Part shown: piece after piece, positions 8,360-16,187 of the stretch
Layout: every line of letters begins with the position of its first letter
Numbering within the stretch: the first letter of the stretch is position 1
Source of the DNA: JAOEGB01 sp041262585
GTDB lineage: Bacteria; Actinomycetota; Actinomycetes; Streptosporangiales; Streptosporangiaceae
DNA length: 64,000 bases
Direction: 5' to 3'
Assembly: GCF_041262585.1 (NCBI RefSeq)
Contig: NZ_JBGCBZ010000011.1
Coordinates: forward strand, 185,377-249,376
Notes under the pieces: generated by a model
The model's database searches: none
What the model was told of the DNA's origin: nothing
Seen by the model: only the letters and a program-made list of their open reading frames with translations
Made by a program: the position numbers and the translations under genes

Positions 8360-9003
8360 CCATCGAATGGCAGTGGCTGTCCACGCACACCGATGATCTG
8401 TGGGCGCTCACGCTCGACCATCTCGCGACCGCGATTCCGGCCGTGCTGCTCGGCCTGCTGATCGCACTGCCGCTGGCCGTGGTCGCGCATCGCATCCGGC
8501 CGCTCCGGGGAGTCCTGCTCGGGCTCTCCAACATCATGTTCACCGTGCCGTCGCTGGCGCTCTTCGTCATCCTGCTGCCGATCACCGGGCTGACCAGGAC
8601 GACCGCGATCACGGGTCTCACCATCTACACCCTGGTGGTCCTGCTGCGGAACACCGTCGAGGGACTCGACAGCGTGCCCGCCAAGGTGCGGGAGGCGTCG
8701 CTGGCGATGGGCAGAGGACGGGTCGGCACCCTTCTTACGGTCGAGCTGCCGCTGGCCCTGCCCGTGATCATGGCGGGGGTCCGGGTGGCCAGCGTCATGA
8801 CGATCTCCCTGGTGAGCGTGGCCAGCTACATCGGGTACGGCGGGATCGGCCAGCTCTTCACCGACGGCTTCCAGCGGAACTTCCCGACGCCCGTCATCGC
8901 CGGAGTCGTCCTCACGCTGCTGCTTGCGCTGGCCGCCGACGCGGTGCTCGTCCTCGTGCAGTGGCTCTGCACCCCGTGGATCCGGAAGGGAGCACACGCG
9001 TGA
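8356..9003 (+). CDS. OpuCB/HutW-like ABC transporter permease 1
   Basis: This 215-aa inner-membrane permease begins at GTG 8356, overlapping the ATPase stop. About five to six hydrophobic segments are visible, starting HLATAIPAVLLGLLIALPLA. The EAA-type cytoplasmic loop AKVREASLAMGRGRVGTLLTVELPLA docks the ATPase. It belongs to the BPD transporter type 1 family, osmoprotectant subfamily. The stop TGA at 9001 overlaps the GTG of permease 2, so the two are translationally coupled and presumably form a heterodimeric channel. Confidence 0.93.
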   Translation: MTIEWQWLSTHTDDLWALTLDHLATAIPAVLLGLLIALPLAVVAHRIRPLRGVLLGLSNIMFTVPSLALFVILLPITGLTRTTAITGLTIYTLVVLLRNTVEGLDSVPAKVREASLAMGRGRVGTLLTVELPLALPVIMAGVRVASVMTISLVSVASYIGYGGIGQLFTDGFQRNFPTPVIAGVVLTLLLALAADAVLVLVQWLCTPWIRKGAHA

Positions 9004-9662
9004 TCGACCTGTTGTCGCAGCTGGCGGCCTGGCTGACCTCCTCCGGCCAGTGGGCCGGCCCGGAGGGCATCGCCCAGCGCCTCCTGGAGCACGTCCAGTA
9101 CTCCCTCCTGTCCACCGTCGTGGCCGCGCTCATCGCCCTGCCCATCGGCCTGTTCATCGGGCATACCGGCCGGGGCGCGTTCTTCGCCATCAACATCTCC
9201 GGGTTCGGGCGCGCCCTTCCGACCGTCGGGGTCGTCACGCTCGTCTTCCTCGCCAGCGGGCTCAGCATGACCCCGGTGTACATCTCCCTCATCGCCCTCG
9301 CCATCCCGGTGATCGTGACGAACACCTACGCGGGCATGGTCGCGATCGAGGCCGACACCAAGGACGCCGCCCGCGGCATGGGGATGACCGGCCTGCAGTC
9401 CCTGTGGCGGGTGGAGATCCCGCTGGCCGCCCCTCTGATCATGACGGGGCTGCGGCTGGCGGCCGTACAGGTCATCTCGACCGCCACGATCGCCGCGTAC
9501 GTCAGCTTCGGCGGCCTCGGCCGCTACATCTTCGACGGGCTCGCCCAGCGCGACCTCACCCAGGTCCTGGGCGGGGCCGTGCTCGTCGCCGGCCTCGCCG
9601 TGACCGTCGACCTCATCCTCGCCGGGCTCAACCGCGTCCTGTTCCGCCATCGCCTCACCTAG
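9000..9662 (+). CDS. OpuCD/HutW-like ABC transporter permease 2
   Basis: This 220-aa second permease starts at GTG 9000. The membrane part begins at HVQYSLLSTVVAALIALPIGLFIG in the sequence (core VVAALIALPIGLFIG). The EAA loop DTKDAARGMGMTGLQSLWRVEIPLA is visible between later membrane segments. It pairs with permease 1 and with the lipoprotein receptor encoded 51 bp downstream. Its sequence is distinct from permease 1, arguing for a true OpuC-style two-permease system rather than a recent duplication. Confidence 0.93.
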   Translation: MIDLLSQLAAWLTSSGQWAGPEGIAQRLLEHVQYSLLSTVVAALIALPIGLFIGHTGRGAFFAINISGFGRALPTVGVVTLVFLASGLSMTPVYISLIALAIPVIVTNTYAGMVAIEADTKDAARGMGMTGLQSLWRVEIPLAAPLIMTGLRLAAVQVISTATIAAYVSFGGLGRYIFDGLAQRDLTQVLGGAVLVAGLAVTVDLILAGLNRVLFRHRLT

Positions 9663-9713
9663 TCCCCCGCCTTGTAACCCCCCGCCTAGTCACCCCTCAG
9701 TTTGGGAGCCTCC

Positions 9714-10646
9714 ATGAACCGCAGGAACTTCGTGGCCGGCGCGCTCGCGCTCGCCGTGCTGCCCGTGCTCGCCGCCTGTTCCGGGGGCGCCACCACCCTC
9801 GACACGCCGGCGTCCGCGCCGGGCTCCGCCGCCGCCGGCGACTCCGCGATCGTGATCGGCACGGCCAACTTCTCCGAAAACCAGATCCTCGGCTACCTCT
9901 ACGCCGACGTCCTCAAGGGCGCCGGGCTCACGGTGACCGTCAAGCCCAACCTCGGCTCGCGGGAGATCGTGGTGCCCGCTCTGCAGCACGGGGACATCGA
10001 CCTCCTGCCGGAATATCAGGGCAGCCTCCTGCTCTACTTGGACCCGAAGGCCACCGAGAGCGACTCCGACGCCCTGCAGCAGGCGCTCACCGCCAAGCTC
10101 CCGCAGGGGCTGTCCGTCCTGCCGCCGTCGGCGGCCGAGGACGCGGACGTCTTCACCGTCACCAAGGAGAGCGCCGCGAAATACGGCCTGAGCACGCTCG
10201 CCGACCTGGCCAAGCACAACGGCAAGCTCGTCTTCGGCGGACCGGCCGAGGACAAGACCCGCCAGATCGGCCTGGTCGGCCTCAAGGACGTCTACGGCGT
10301 CGAGTTCAAGGCGTTCAAGTCACTCGACGCCAGCGGGCCGCTGGTCAAGGGGGCTCTCAAGAGCGGCGACGTGGACGTGGCCAACCTCTTCAGCACCGAC
10401 GCCGACATCGTGAAGAACGGCTGGGTCATGCTGGCCGACCCCAAGCACCTCATCCCGGCCCAGCGGATCGTGCCGCTGATCCGCACCGGCAAGGCCACCG
10501 AGACGGTCAAGACGGCCCTCGCCAAGCTCAACACCGCGCTGACCACCGAGGAGCTGAGCAAGCTCGACGCCCTCGTGGACGTCGAGCACCAGGACCCGGA
10601 CACCGTGGCCGCCGAGTGGTCCAAGGCCCACGGCCTGTCCGGCTGA
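9714..10646 (+). CDS. OpuCC/HutX-like substrate-binding lipoprotein
   Basis: This 310-aa extracellular receptor has a positively charged N terminus (MNRRNF), a hydrophobic stretch and the lipobox VLAAC at about residues 19-23, so it should be lipid-anchored after cleavage. The mature part is a glycine betaine/choline/carnitine-type OpuAC domain with GTANFSENQILGYLYADVLK, NLGSREIVVPAL and DLLPEYQGSLLLYL, typical of ProX/OsmF receptors. An ATG at 9714 is used; the longer TTG frame from 9702 is unlikely. As the last gene of the transporter operon it decides specificity. Whether that is an osmolyte or a hut substrate cannot be told by eye. Confidence 0.92.
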   Translation: MNRRNFVAGALALAVLPVLAACSGGATTLDTPASAPGSAAAGDSAIVIGTANFSENQILGYLYADVLKGAGLTVTVKPNLGSREIVVPALQHGDIDLLPEYQGSLLLYLDPKATESDSDALQQALTAKLPQGLSVLPPSAAEDADVFTVTKESAAKYGLSTLADLAKHNGKLVFGGPAEDKTRQIGLVGLKDVYGVEFKAFKSLDASGPLVKGALKSGDVDVANLFSTDADIVKNGWVMLADPKHLIPAQRIVPLIRTGKATETVKTALAKLNTALTTEELSKLDALVDVEHQDPDTVAAEWSKAHGLSG

Positions 10647-10650
10647 CAAA

Positions 10651-11535
10651 TCAGGTGCCCGGCGACCGGGGGTGGGAGTTCGACGGCAACCGTACGGTGC
10701 GCAGGAACGCGGGCAGCAGCCAGGGCCGCGGACCATGGACGATCACCTTGCCGGTGAGCGCGGCCCGCGCCTTGCTGATGCGGCCGAACAGCATCAGGTG
10801 GAGCGTCACCGGATCGAAGGACAGCCGCACATCCGCGCCGGGGCCCGGCTCTTCGACGGACACCCGGCCGTCGCGCAGCACCATCGTCACGGGGACGGTG
10901 TGCCTGGAGCGGAACTCGACCGCGATGCGACGGGCGTTCGGGGGGGCCGTGTTGTCGTCCAGCAGATGCCCGTATTCGTGGCTGATCATCCCGATGAGGA
11001 AGAGATCGAAGAACAGCGCGGCGTCCGCCGGCGGCATCGGCCAGCGCGCGCCCGTGGCGCGGGCGATGTCCCACCCATGGATCAGCAGCTCGTTGATCAG
11101 ATGAGCGACCACCCCCGCCACGGGCACCCGGGCGCTGCCGAGCCACGTCACCGGCATCCCGGGGTCGAGGTCTTCGCTCGCCCGGAGGATGTCGTCGATG
11201 TCGGCGCGCAGCCGCTGGGCGAGGACCCGCGGATCCCGCTCGGTGTAGTGGCCCAGAACCATGTCGTTGAGCTGGGCGACGGTGTCCACCGTGGCGGCCA
11301 GGATGTCCCGCTCGATGGTGGGGAACGGGTGCGGGGTCGTGTCCGGCCGCAGGATCGCGGGATACCAGGAGGCGATGGTGCCCACATGCGCGGCGGTCTC
11401 GGCCACCGACCACTCCGCGGTCACCTTGGCATGGGGATCGCGCGTCGCGCACACCATGTCCGCGAACCGCTCGCCGGTCTCTCTGAGGGAGCTACGTGCC
11501 GCCTCCCACTGACTGTGCGTGATTTCCCCGGCCAC
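10651..11535 (-). CDS. maleylpyruvate isomerase/DinB-fold mycothiol-dependent family protein
   Basis: This 294-aa protein has the actinobacterial MDMPI N-terminal architecture, a four-helix DinB-like bundle with a likely metal triad (His of ETAAHVGT near residue 50, and the later VVAHLINELLIHGWDIARATG helix). A C-terminal SCP2/sterol-carrier-like domain (about residues 200-290) follows. Proteins of this family often use mycothiol, but most are uncharacterised. A GTG start at 11535 has a good GGAGGGCGG ribosome site. The 3' end nearly touches the convergent transporter operon (4 bp). The promoter region upstream holds the 14-bp tandem repeats shared with the divergent MBL gene. Confidence 0.75.
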   Translation of the reverse strand: MAGEITHSQWEAARSSLRETGERFADMVCATRDPHAKVTAEWSVAETAAHVGTIASWYPAILRPDTTPHPFPTIERDILAATVDTVAQLNDMVLGHYTERDPRVLAQRLRADIDDILRASEDLDPGMPVTWLGSARVPVAGVVAHLINELLIHGWDIARATGARWPMPPADAALFFDLFLIGMISHEYGHLLDDNTAPPNARRIAVEFRSRHTVPVTMVLRDGRVSVEEPGPGADVRLSFDPVTLHLMLFGRISKARAALTGKVIVHGPRPWLLPAFLRTVRLPSNSHPRSPGT

Positions 11536-11551
11536 GTTTCCGCCCTCCAGA

Positions 11552-11618
11552 GCTCTCTGGACCGTGCTCTCTGGACCGTGCTCTCTGGACCGTGCTCTCT
11601 GGACCGTGCTCTCTGGAC
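11552..11618. repeat. 14-bp tandem repeat between divergent genes
   Basis: Four perfect copies and a partial fifth of gctctctggaccgt lie head to tail in the 175-bp gap between the MDMPI-family gene (minus) and the MBL hydrolase (plus). The unit length is not a multiple of three, so this is not a coding repeat. Its placement between divergent promoters could affect spacing or hold repeated factor sites. Confidence 0.95.
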
Positions 11619-11710
11619 GGGGTCAGGCTACCAAGCGGCCGGCGGGCCGCCGTTATCCTCGCGTGCGCTTAAGCTCGCGTGGCGATCCGGAACGGCATGG
11701 AGGCAGACCG

Positions 11711-12691
11711 ATGAGCGACTCGACATCTTCCGCGCGGAGCACACGGACGGCGGAGGCCGCGTTGCACGAGGTCGCCCCCGGCGTACATGCCTGGATCCAG
11801 CCCGACGGCTCGTGGTGGGTCAACAACGCGGGCGCCGTCATCGGCGACGACGGCGACGGGGGCGACGGGGGCGACGGGGGCGTGGTGCTGATCGACACGT
11901 GCGCCACGGCGGCGCGGACCCGGCGGTTCCTCGGGGCGGTCGACGCCGTCTCCGGTGGAGCGCCGGTGCGGCTGGCCGTGAACACGCACCTGCATGGCGA
12001 CCACACGCACGGCAACGCGCTGCTCCCCGAGTCGGCCGTCATCGTCGGCCACCAGGCGACCCGGGACGGGATCCTGGCCGACACCCTCCTCGCGCACACG
12101 CCGCCGGTGTGGTCGCCGTCACCCGACTGGGGGATCGCCGCCCACCGCCCGCCCACCGTCGTCCTGCGGGACGAGCTGACGCTCTACGCCGGGGACCGGC
12201 GGATCGAGCTGTCGCATCCGGGATATGCGGCGCACACCCAGGGCGACGTCGTGGCGTGGCTTCCCGGCGAGCGCGTGCTGTTCACCGGCGACCTGATCTT
12301 CCACCAGGTCACTCCGCTGGTCTTCATGGGGAGCCTGGAGGGAGCGCTCGACTCGCTCCGCTGGCTGGAGCGGTTCCCGGCGGAGCTCGTGGTGCCGGGT
12401 CACGGCCCGCTGATCGACGGGGACGGCTTCGCGGACGTCCTGGAGACGCACGCCCGGTATTACCGCTTCGTCCTGGACACCGCCCGGCGGGGCCGTTCCG
12501 AGGGTCTCACCCCGCTTCAGGCGGCCGAGCGCTGCGACCTGGGCGAGTTCGCGGCGTGGCCGGACAGGGAGCGCATCGTCCTCAACCTGCACCTCGCCTA
12601 CGCCACCGCCGACGGCGCAGCGGTCGATCTCTTCGCCGCCTTCGACGACGCCATCACGTTCAACGGCGGCCCCCTCCACTGCGCTCTTTAG
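11711..12691 (+). CDS. MBL-fold metallo-hydrolase
   Basis: This 326-aa protein has a metallo-beta-lactamase fold. The zinc motif NTHLHGDHTHGN (HxHxDH) falls near residue 95, with the later conserved GDLIFHQ Asp and VPGHGP His. This is a glyoxalase-II-like or quinoprotein-relay-type hydrolase, and its substrate is unknown. The ATG at 11711 has a GGAGGCAG ribosome site; the open frame upstream runs through the 14-bp repeats and is not coding. Residues ~45-56 are a GDGGDGGDGG run from 9-bp DNA repeats, apparently in a loop before a buried strand (VVLIDT). It has no signal peptide, so it is cytoplasmic. Confidence 0.88.
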   Translation: MSDSTSSARSTRTAEAALHEVAPGVHAWIQPDGSWWVNNAGAVIGDDGDGGDGGDGGVVLIDTCATAARTRRFLGAVDAVSGGAPVRLAVNTHLHGDHTHGNALLPESAVIVGHQATRDGILADTLLAHTPPVWSPSPDWGIAAHRPPTVVLRDELTLYAGDRRIELSHPGYAAHTQGDVVAWLPGERVLFTGDLIFHQVTPLVFMGSLEGALDSLRWLERFPAELVVPGHGPLIDGDGFADVLETHARYYRFVLDTARRGRSEGLTPLQAAERCDLGEFAAWPDRERIVLNLHLAYATADGAAVDLFAAFDDAITFNGGPLHCAL

Positions 12692-12734
12692 GCTCTTCAG
12701 GGCCTCTCAGGCTCTCTTCAGGCTGTCAAAGCCG

Positions 12735-12780
12735 CTGGGCGCCACGCCCCGGCCTGTGGGCCGGACGGCGTGACGCCCAG
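12735..12780. terminator. long hairpin between convergent genes
   Basis: A near-perfect stem-loop is formed by ctgggcg/cgcccag, cacgcc/ggcgtg and ccggcc/ggccgg arms, with a 4-nt TGTG loop, one mismatch and a 2-nt bulge. It lies between the MBL stop (12691) and the reductase stop (12798), and should terminate transcription from both sides. It has no U-tract, as is common in GC-rich actinobacteria. Confidence 0.8.
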
Positions 12781-12797
12781 AGTTCGCGCTCGCGGGG

Positions 12798-13367
12798 TCA
12801 GGCGGCCTGTCCGGCGCGGAGGGCCTTCAGCGCTCCGCCCCAGGCGACGACCTGGTCCAGCGTGGCATTGAGCGTGTCCTCCTGGTGCGCCCCGGGGGCG
12901 AAGACGCTGAAGTTCTCGAAGTCGGTGAACAGGGACAGCGCCACCTGAGAACGCACATCGGCGACCTGCAACTCGCCCATGATGAGCCGGAGGTGCTCAA
13001 CGGCGCGCGTCCCGCCCACGCTGCCGTAGCTCACGAAGCCCGCCGCCTTGTTGTTCCACTCCGCGTACAGGAAGTCGATGGCGTTCTTCAGCGCGCCGGA
13101 GGTGGAGTGGTTGTACTCGGGCGTGACGAACACGAAGGCGTCGAACGAGGCGATCTTCTCGGCCCACGCCTTCGTGTGCGGCTGGCTGTACTGGCCCAGA
13201 GAGGGCGGGAGCGCCTCGTCGAGGTGGGGGAGGTTGTAGTCCTTGAGGTCGACGAGCTCGTACTCGGCGTCATCCCGCTTCGACGCGATGTCGAACACCC
13301 AGTTGGCCACGGCCTCGCCGTTCCGGCCCGGCCGGGTGCTGCCCAGGATGATGGCTACCTTGGTCAT
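12798..13367 (-). CDS. NAD(P)H-dependent FMN reductase (flavodoxin-like)
   Basis: This 189-aa protein of the NADPH-dependent FMN reductase family (WrbA/ChrR/YieF type) shows the FMN phosphate-binding loop GSTRPGRNGEAVANW near the N terminus and the flavin-contact segment FVTPEYNHSTSGALKNAIDFL. It likely reduces quinones, nitro compounds or other electrophiles. The ATG at 13367 begins MTKVAIILGSTRPGRN; longer frames run through the operator. The divergent MarR gene and the intervening 18-bp palindrome imply repression by MarR and induction by an electrophile. Confidence 0.9.
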   Translation of the reverse strand: MTKVAIILGSTRPGRNGEAVANWVFDIASKRDDAEYELVDLKDYNLPHLDEALPPSLGQYSQPHTKAWAEKIASFDAFVFVTPEYNHSTSGALKNAIDFLYAEWNNKAAGFVSYGSVGGTRAVEHLRLIMGELQVADVRSQVALSLFTDFENFSVFAPGAHQEDTLNATLDQVVAWGGALKALRAGQAA

Positions 13368-13412
13368 TGTCCTACTCTTTCCCTCGATTAAAAATCTGTC
13401 AGGCCGATCATC

Positions 13413-13430
13413 TGGTTGATCGATCAACCA
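13413..13430. promoter_or_regulatory. 18-bp perfect palindrome, probable MarR operator
   Basis: tggttgatcgatcaacca is a perfect inverted repeat located 46 bp upstream of the flavin reductase start and 55 bp upstream of the marR start. Size and symmetry fit a MarR dimer site. A related half (gtcaacca) recurs inside the marR promoter spacer. Confidence 0.75.
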
Positions 13431-13449
13431 TATCGCACCACAAACCCGC

Positions 13450-13485
13450 ATGACACGTCAACCATTCCGCCGTATTCTTGACACA
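13450..13485 (+). promoter_or_regulatory. marR promoter, leaderless
   Basis: A -35 ATGACA (13450-13455), a 17-nt spacer and a -10 TATTCT (13473-13478) place the predicted +1 at or next to the A of the marR ATG (13485). No Shine-Dalgarno sequence precedes the start, consistent with a leaderless mRNA. Confidence 0.65.
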
Positions 13486-13955
13486 TGAGTGAGGTCCGAT
13501 GGCTCGACGATCGGGAGCAGCTCGTCTGGCGGGGGTTCCTCTCCATGCAGTCGCGCCTGTTCAGCCGGCTGGAACGCCAACTCCAGCGCGAGACCGGGCT
13601 GTCAGGCGCCGACTACGCCGTGCTGGTCAGCCTCTCCGACTCGCCCGACGGCAGCCTCAGGCCCTTCGAGCTCGGAGCGGAGGTCGACTGGGAGAAGAGC
13701 CGCCTGTCCCATCACCTGCGGCGCATGGCCGACCGCGGCCTGGTGAAACGCCACACCTGCGACACCGACGGCCGCGGCGCCGTCATCCTCATCACCGACG
13801 CGGGCCGCGAGGCGATCGAGAAGGCCGCGCCGTACCACGTGGAGGAGGTCAGGCGCTGGTTCATCGACCTGCTGACTCCCGAGCAGCTCCAGACCCTCGC
13901 GCAGATCTCCCAGACCGTGATCGAACGGCTCGCCGCCGAAGACCCCGGCCCCTGA
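13485..13955 (+). CDS. MarR-family transcriptional regulator
   Basis: This 156-aa winged-helix regulator of the MarR family shows dimerisation helices at both ends and a DNA-binding core with LRPFELGAEVDWEKSRLSHHLRRMADRGLVKR (recognition helix WEKSRLSHHLRRM), followed by the wing CDTDGRGAVILITDAGR. It is divergent from the FMN reductase, with an 18-bp palindrome between them, which fits an autoregulated repressor of that reductase that responds to electrophiles or aromatic compounds. The ATG at 13485 lacks a ribosome site, so translation is probably leaderless. Confidence 0.92.
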   Translation: MSEVRWLDDREQLVWRGFLSMQSRLFSRLERQLQRETGLSGADYAVLVSLSDSPDGSLRPFELGAEVDWEKSRLSHHLRRMADRGLVKRHTCDTDGRGAVILITDAGREAIEKAAPYHVEEVRRWFIDLLTPEQLQTLAQISQTVIERLAAEDPGP

Positions 13956-14212
13956 CTGCGCGGGCCGGGGCGGCGCAGGATGGGTGCGTTTCCGCCTCTG
14001 GCAGCACCGACGGAGGGTCATGTACCTTCGCCCACTTTCTCGTCCTTGACGAGCGATGGCCAACGACGGGCAAAGCTGCCCGAGCAGGGCGGCGATCCAG
14101 GGCGCGGGCCCGCGTATGCGGTTTAGGCTAGTTTCGGCTGGTTCGTCCACATGCCAGTAAGTACCGGCGGATTCCCCCACTCCGGCAGCGGTTCGAGGGA
14201 AGGAAGTTGGAC

Positions 14213-15019
14213 ATGACGCTGATTGGGTGCGTCCACGAGCTGGAGAAGCTGGAAGAGAGCGTCACCGGCCTGCGATCGCAGCTTGACCGGGCGATCGACC
14301 GGCAGCGGCGCTTCGCCGCCGACGTCTCGCACGAGCTCCGCACACCCGTCGCCGGTCTTCGGGCACAGCTCGAGGAGGCACAGCTTAACCCCGGCGAAAC
14401 GGACCTGAACGGCCTGATCGATCGCGCCCTGCGCGATGTCGACCGGCTGCAGGCGATCATCACCGACCTGCACCTGCTGGCACAGCTGGAGGCGTCCACC
14501 ACGCCGTCGCCCCGGGAACGGGTGGACCTCGCCGAGCTGGTCCAGTCGGTGGTCTCCCGGCGGGTGGACATACGCCAGGTCAAGCTGCAGCTCGAGCGCG
14601 GTGTCGTGGTGAGCGCCGTCCCAGCCAAGATCAGCCGTGCGCTCATCGAGCTGCTCGACAACGCCCAGCGGCATGCCAAGCGAACCGTCCAGGTGTGGGT
14701 CCGCCGCATCGACGACACGGCCGAGATGGCGGTCGCCGACGACGGCGAGGGAATCACGTTGCCCGACCGGGAGCGAATCTTCGAACGGTTCGCCCGGCTC
14801 GACGAGGCGCGCTGCCGCGACCGCGGCGGCACAGGTCTCGGCCTGCCCATCGTCCGCGCCGTCGCCACCGCCCACCAAGGCACGGTCGGGGTCGAGGACT
14901 CACCTATCGGCGGCGCGGCCTTCGTGATCCACCTTCCGCTGGCCGACGTCTCGGCGCCGGCGTCGCCCACTCCCGTCCCCGGGGGGTATGACGCCACCAG
15001 CTTCACGCCCAGCTCCTGA
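14213..15019 (+). CDS. sensorless histidine kinase core (probably 5'-truncated)
   Basis: This 268-aa protein has only a transmitter core. The HisKA H-box FAADVSHELRTPV falls near residue 42. It is followed by an HATPase_c domain with N-box ELLDNAQRHAKR, G1 DDGEGI, F-box ERIFERFARL and G2 GGTGLGLPIV. The N terminus (ELEKLEESV) looks like the tail of a HAMP linker, but no membrane helix, HAMP or sensor domain precedes it. No response regulator is adjacent. The ATG at 14213 has an AAGGAAG ribosome site, so it may still be translated as a soluble kinase; alternatively it is a remnant of a larger kinase. The 257-bp upstream gap shows no other gene. Confidence 0.75.
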   Translation: MTLIGCVHELEKLEESVTGLRSQLDRAIDRQRRFAADVSHELRTPVAGLRAQLEEAQLNPGETDLNGLIDRALRDVDRLQAIITDLHLLAQLEASTTPSPRERVDLAELVQSVVSRRVDIRQVKLQLERGVVVSAVPAKISRALIELLDNAQRHAKRTVQVWVRRIDDTAEMAVADDGEGITLPDRERIFERFARLDEARCRDRGGTGLGLPIVRAVATAHQGTVGVEDSPIGGAAFVIHLPLADVSAPASPTPVPGGYDATSFTPSS

Positions 15020-15022
15020 AGT

Positions 15023-15042
15023 CCTTTCGCCGGAGCGAAAGG
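15023..15042 (+). terminator. small hairpin after the kinase gene
   Basis: cctttcg and cgaaagg form a 7-bp stem around a 6-nt loop, 3 nt after the kinase stop. No U-tract is present, so termination is only suggested. Confidence 0.35.
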
Positions 15043-15159
15043 TCGCTGTCCACAATCGGCCACTACCGATGGTTAGCAAATACTCGCAATCCGCTGCCAG
15101 GCGGTACATCAACGGCGATAGTCGGAGGGTTCAGGTTTTCCCGAGACCGAAAGGCCACG

Positions 15160-16059
15160 ATGAAATCCTCCGCCCGGCACGCCTTATCCCGGCACGCCTT
15201 AGCCCGATACGCGCTGGCCCTCCTGCTGGGAGCCGCGACAGTCGCCCTGTCCCCGCTCCTCGCCACGCCGGCATCCGCGACCCCGCCAGAGGTGGCGTTG
15301 TCGCTGTCGTCCGCACAGGTCAACACCGGCGACTCGGTGACGGTCACGGCGACCGTCACCAACATCCACGGCTTCACCGTCCTCAACGCCACCGCGCGAG
15401 TGTTCAGCAGCCCGGCGAGGCTGCCGTCGTTCGCCACGCTGACCGGGTGTGAGGGCGCGATCGGCCCCTGCACCACCCTGTCGGACGGCGGCGGCCCCAT
15501 CGGCTTCGAGGCGCCGGTCGGAGCCCTTTCGGGCGGAGCGTCGGCGACCGTCGTCTTCACTCTGTCGATCGCGCAGGACGCGGAGGACGGCGACCAGACC
15601 ATCCGTGGCCAGCTCGGCGGCTCCAACTACGCGTCGGACGTGGCGGACGGGCCGGTGCTGACCATCCTCGGCCAGGCGGACGCCGCCGTCGGCCTCACGG
15701 CACAGCCCAAGCTCGCACTGCTGGTACCGAAGATCGAGTTCACCGTGCGGGTGACCGACAACGGGCCGGCCGCGCTGCGCGGTTCGACTGTCACGACCCC
15801 GCTGCCGGCGGGTCTCACCGCCGTGTCGAGCGACTGCGGCACCACCTCGGGGACCGTCACGTGCACCACCGGGCCGGTGGCGCCGGGATCGTCGGTGACG
15901 AGGAAGTTCTCCGTGCCCGTGGGGCTGCTGTCCATCGGCGTGCCGTACACCTTCACGGCGACGCGAACGGCGTCGGCGCCGCTCGATCCGGTCAGCGGGA
16001 ACGACTCCGCCCAGGTCCAGTGCACCGTGGTGTCCGTCGTGCTGGTGACCTGCCACTAG
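15160..16059 (+). CDS. secreted DUF11/CARDB-like repeat protein
   Basis: This is a 299-aa exported protein. Residues 1-40 form a signal peptide (basic start, hydrophobic ALALLLGAATVALSPLLA, cleavage near TPASA). Two Ig-like beta-sandwich repeats follow, at about 45-165 and 170-290. The second has the DUF11 hallmarks VRVTDNGPAAL, TTPLPAGLTAVSSDCGT and PVSGNDSA. Such domains occur in actinobacterial surface or adhesin-type proteins; no anchor or catalytic motif is visible. Paired cysteines (GCEGAIGPC, DCGTTSGTVTC) suggest disulfides. It stands alone, and its role is unknown beyond extracellular structure or binding. Confidence 0.8.
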   Translation: MKSSARHALSRHALARYALALLLGAATVALSPLLATPASATPPEVALSLSSAQVNTGDSVTVTATVTNIHGFTVLNATARVFSSPARLPSFATLTGCEGAIGPCTTLSDGGGPIGFEAPVGALSGGASATVVFTLSIAQDAEDGDQTIRGQLGGSNYASDVADGPVLTILGQADAAVGLTAQPKLALLVPKIEFTVRVTDNGPAALRGSTVTTPLPAGLTAVSSDCGTTSGTVTCTTGPVAPGSSVTRKFSVPVGLLSIGVPYTFTATRTASAPLDPVSGNDSAQVQCTVVSVVLVTCH

Positions 16060-16080
16060 GGCCCCTTAGTAAGCCGGCCA

Positions 16081-16113
16081 GGCAACCCGTCGCCGTGATC
16101 ACGCAGGGTTGCC
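16081..16113. terminator. inverted repeat between convergent genes
   Basis: ggcaaccc (16081-16088) and gggttgcc (16106-16113) form an 8-bp stem with a 17-nt loop. It is the first of two hairpins in the gap between the convergent DUF11-like and VanW genes. Confidence 0.45.
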
Positions 16114-16131
16114 CGGGAAGCTCGGGGACGT

Positions 16132-16163
16132 GCCCCTCCCCGTCCGGCGCCCGGGGAGGGGGC
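16132..16163. terminator. GC-rich terminator hairpin
   Basis: cccctccccg (16133-16142) pairs perfectly with cggggagggg (16152-16161) around a 9-nt loop, in the gap between the DUF11-like gene (plus) and the VanW gene (minus). It is suitable as a bidirectional terminator; no U-tract. Confidence 0.7.
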
Positions 16164-16187
16164 GCGACGGGTGGGCGGGGAGTGCGG

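Noticed and set aside
13499..14131. Alternative plus-strand frame over marR and the following gap
   Set aside because: It is out of frame with marR, Arg/Pro-rich and without any recognisable motif.
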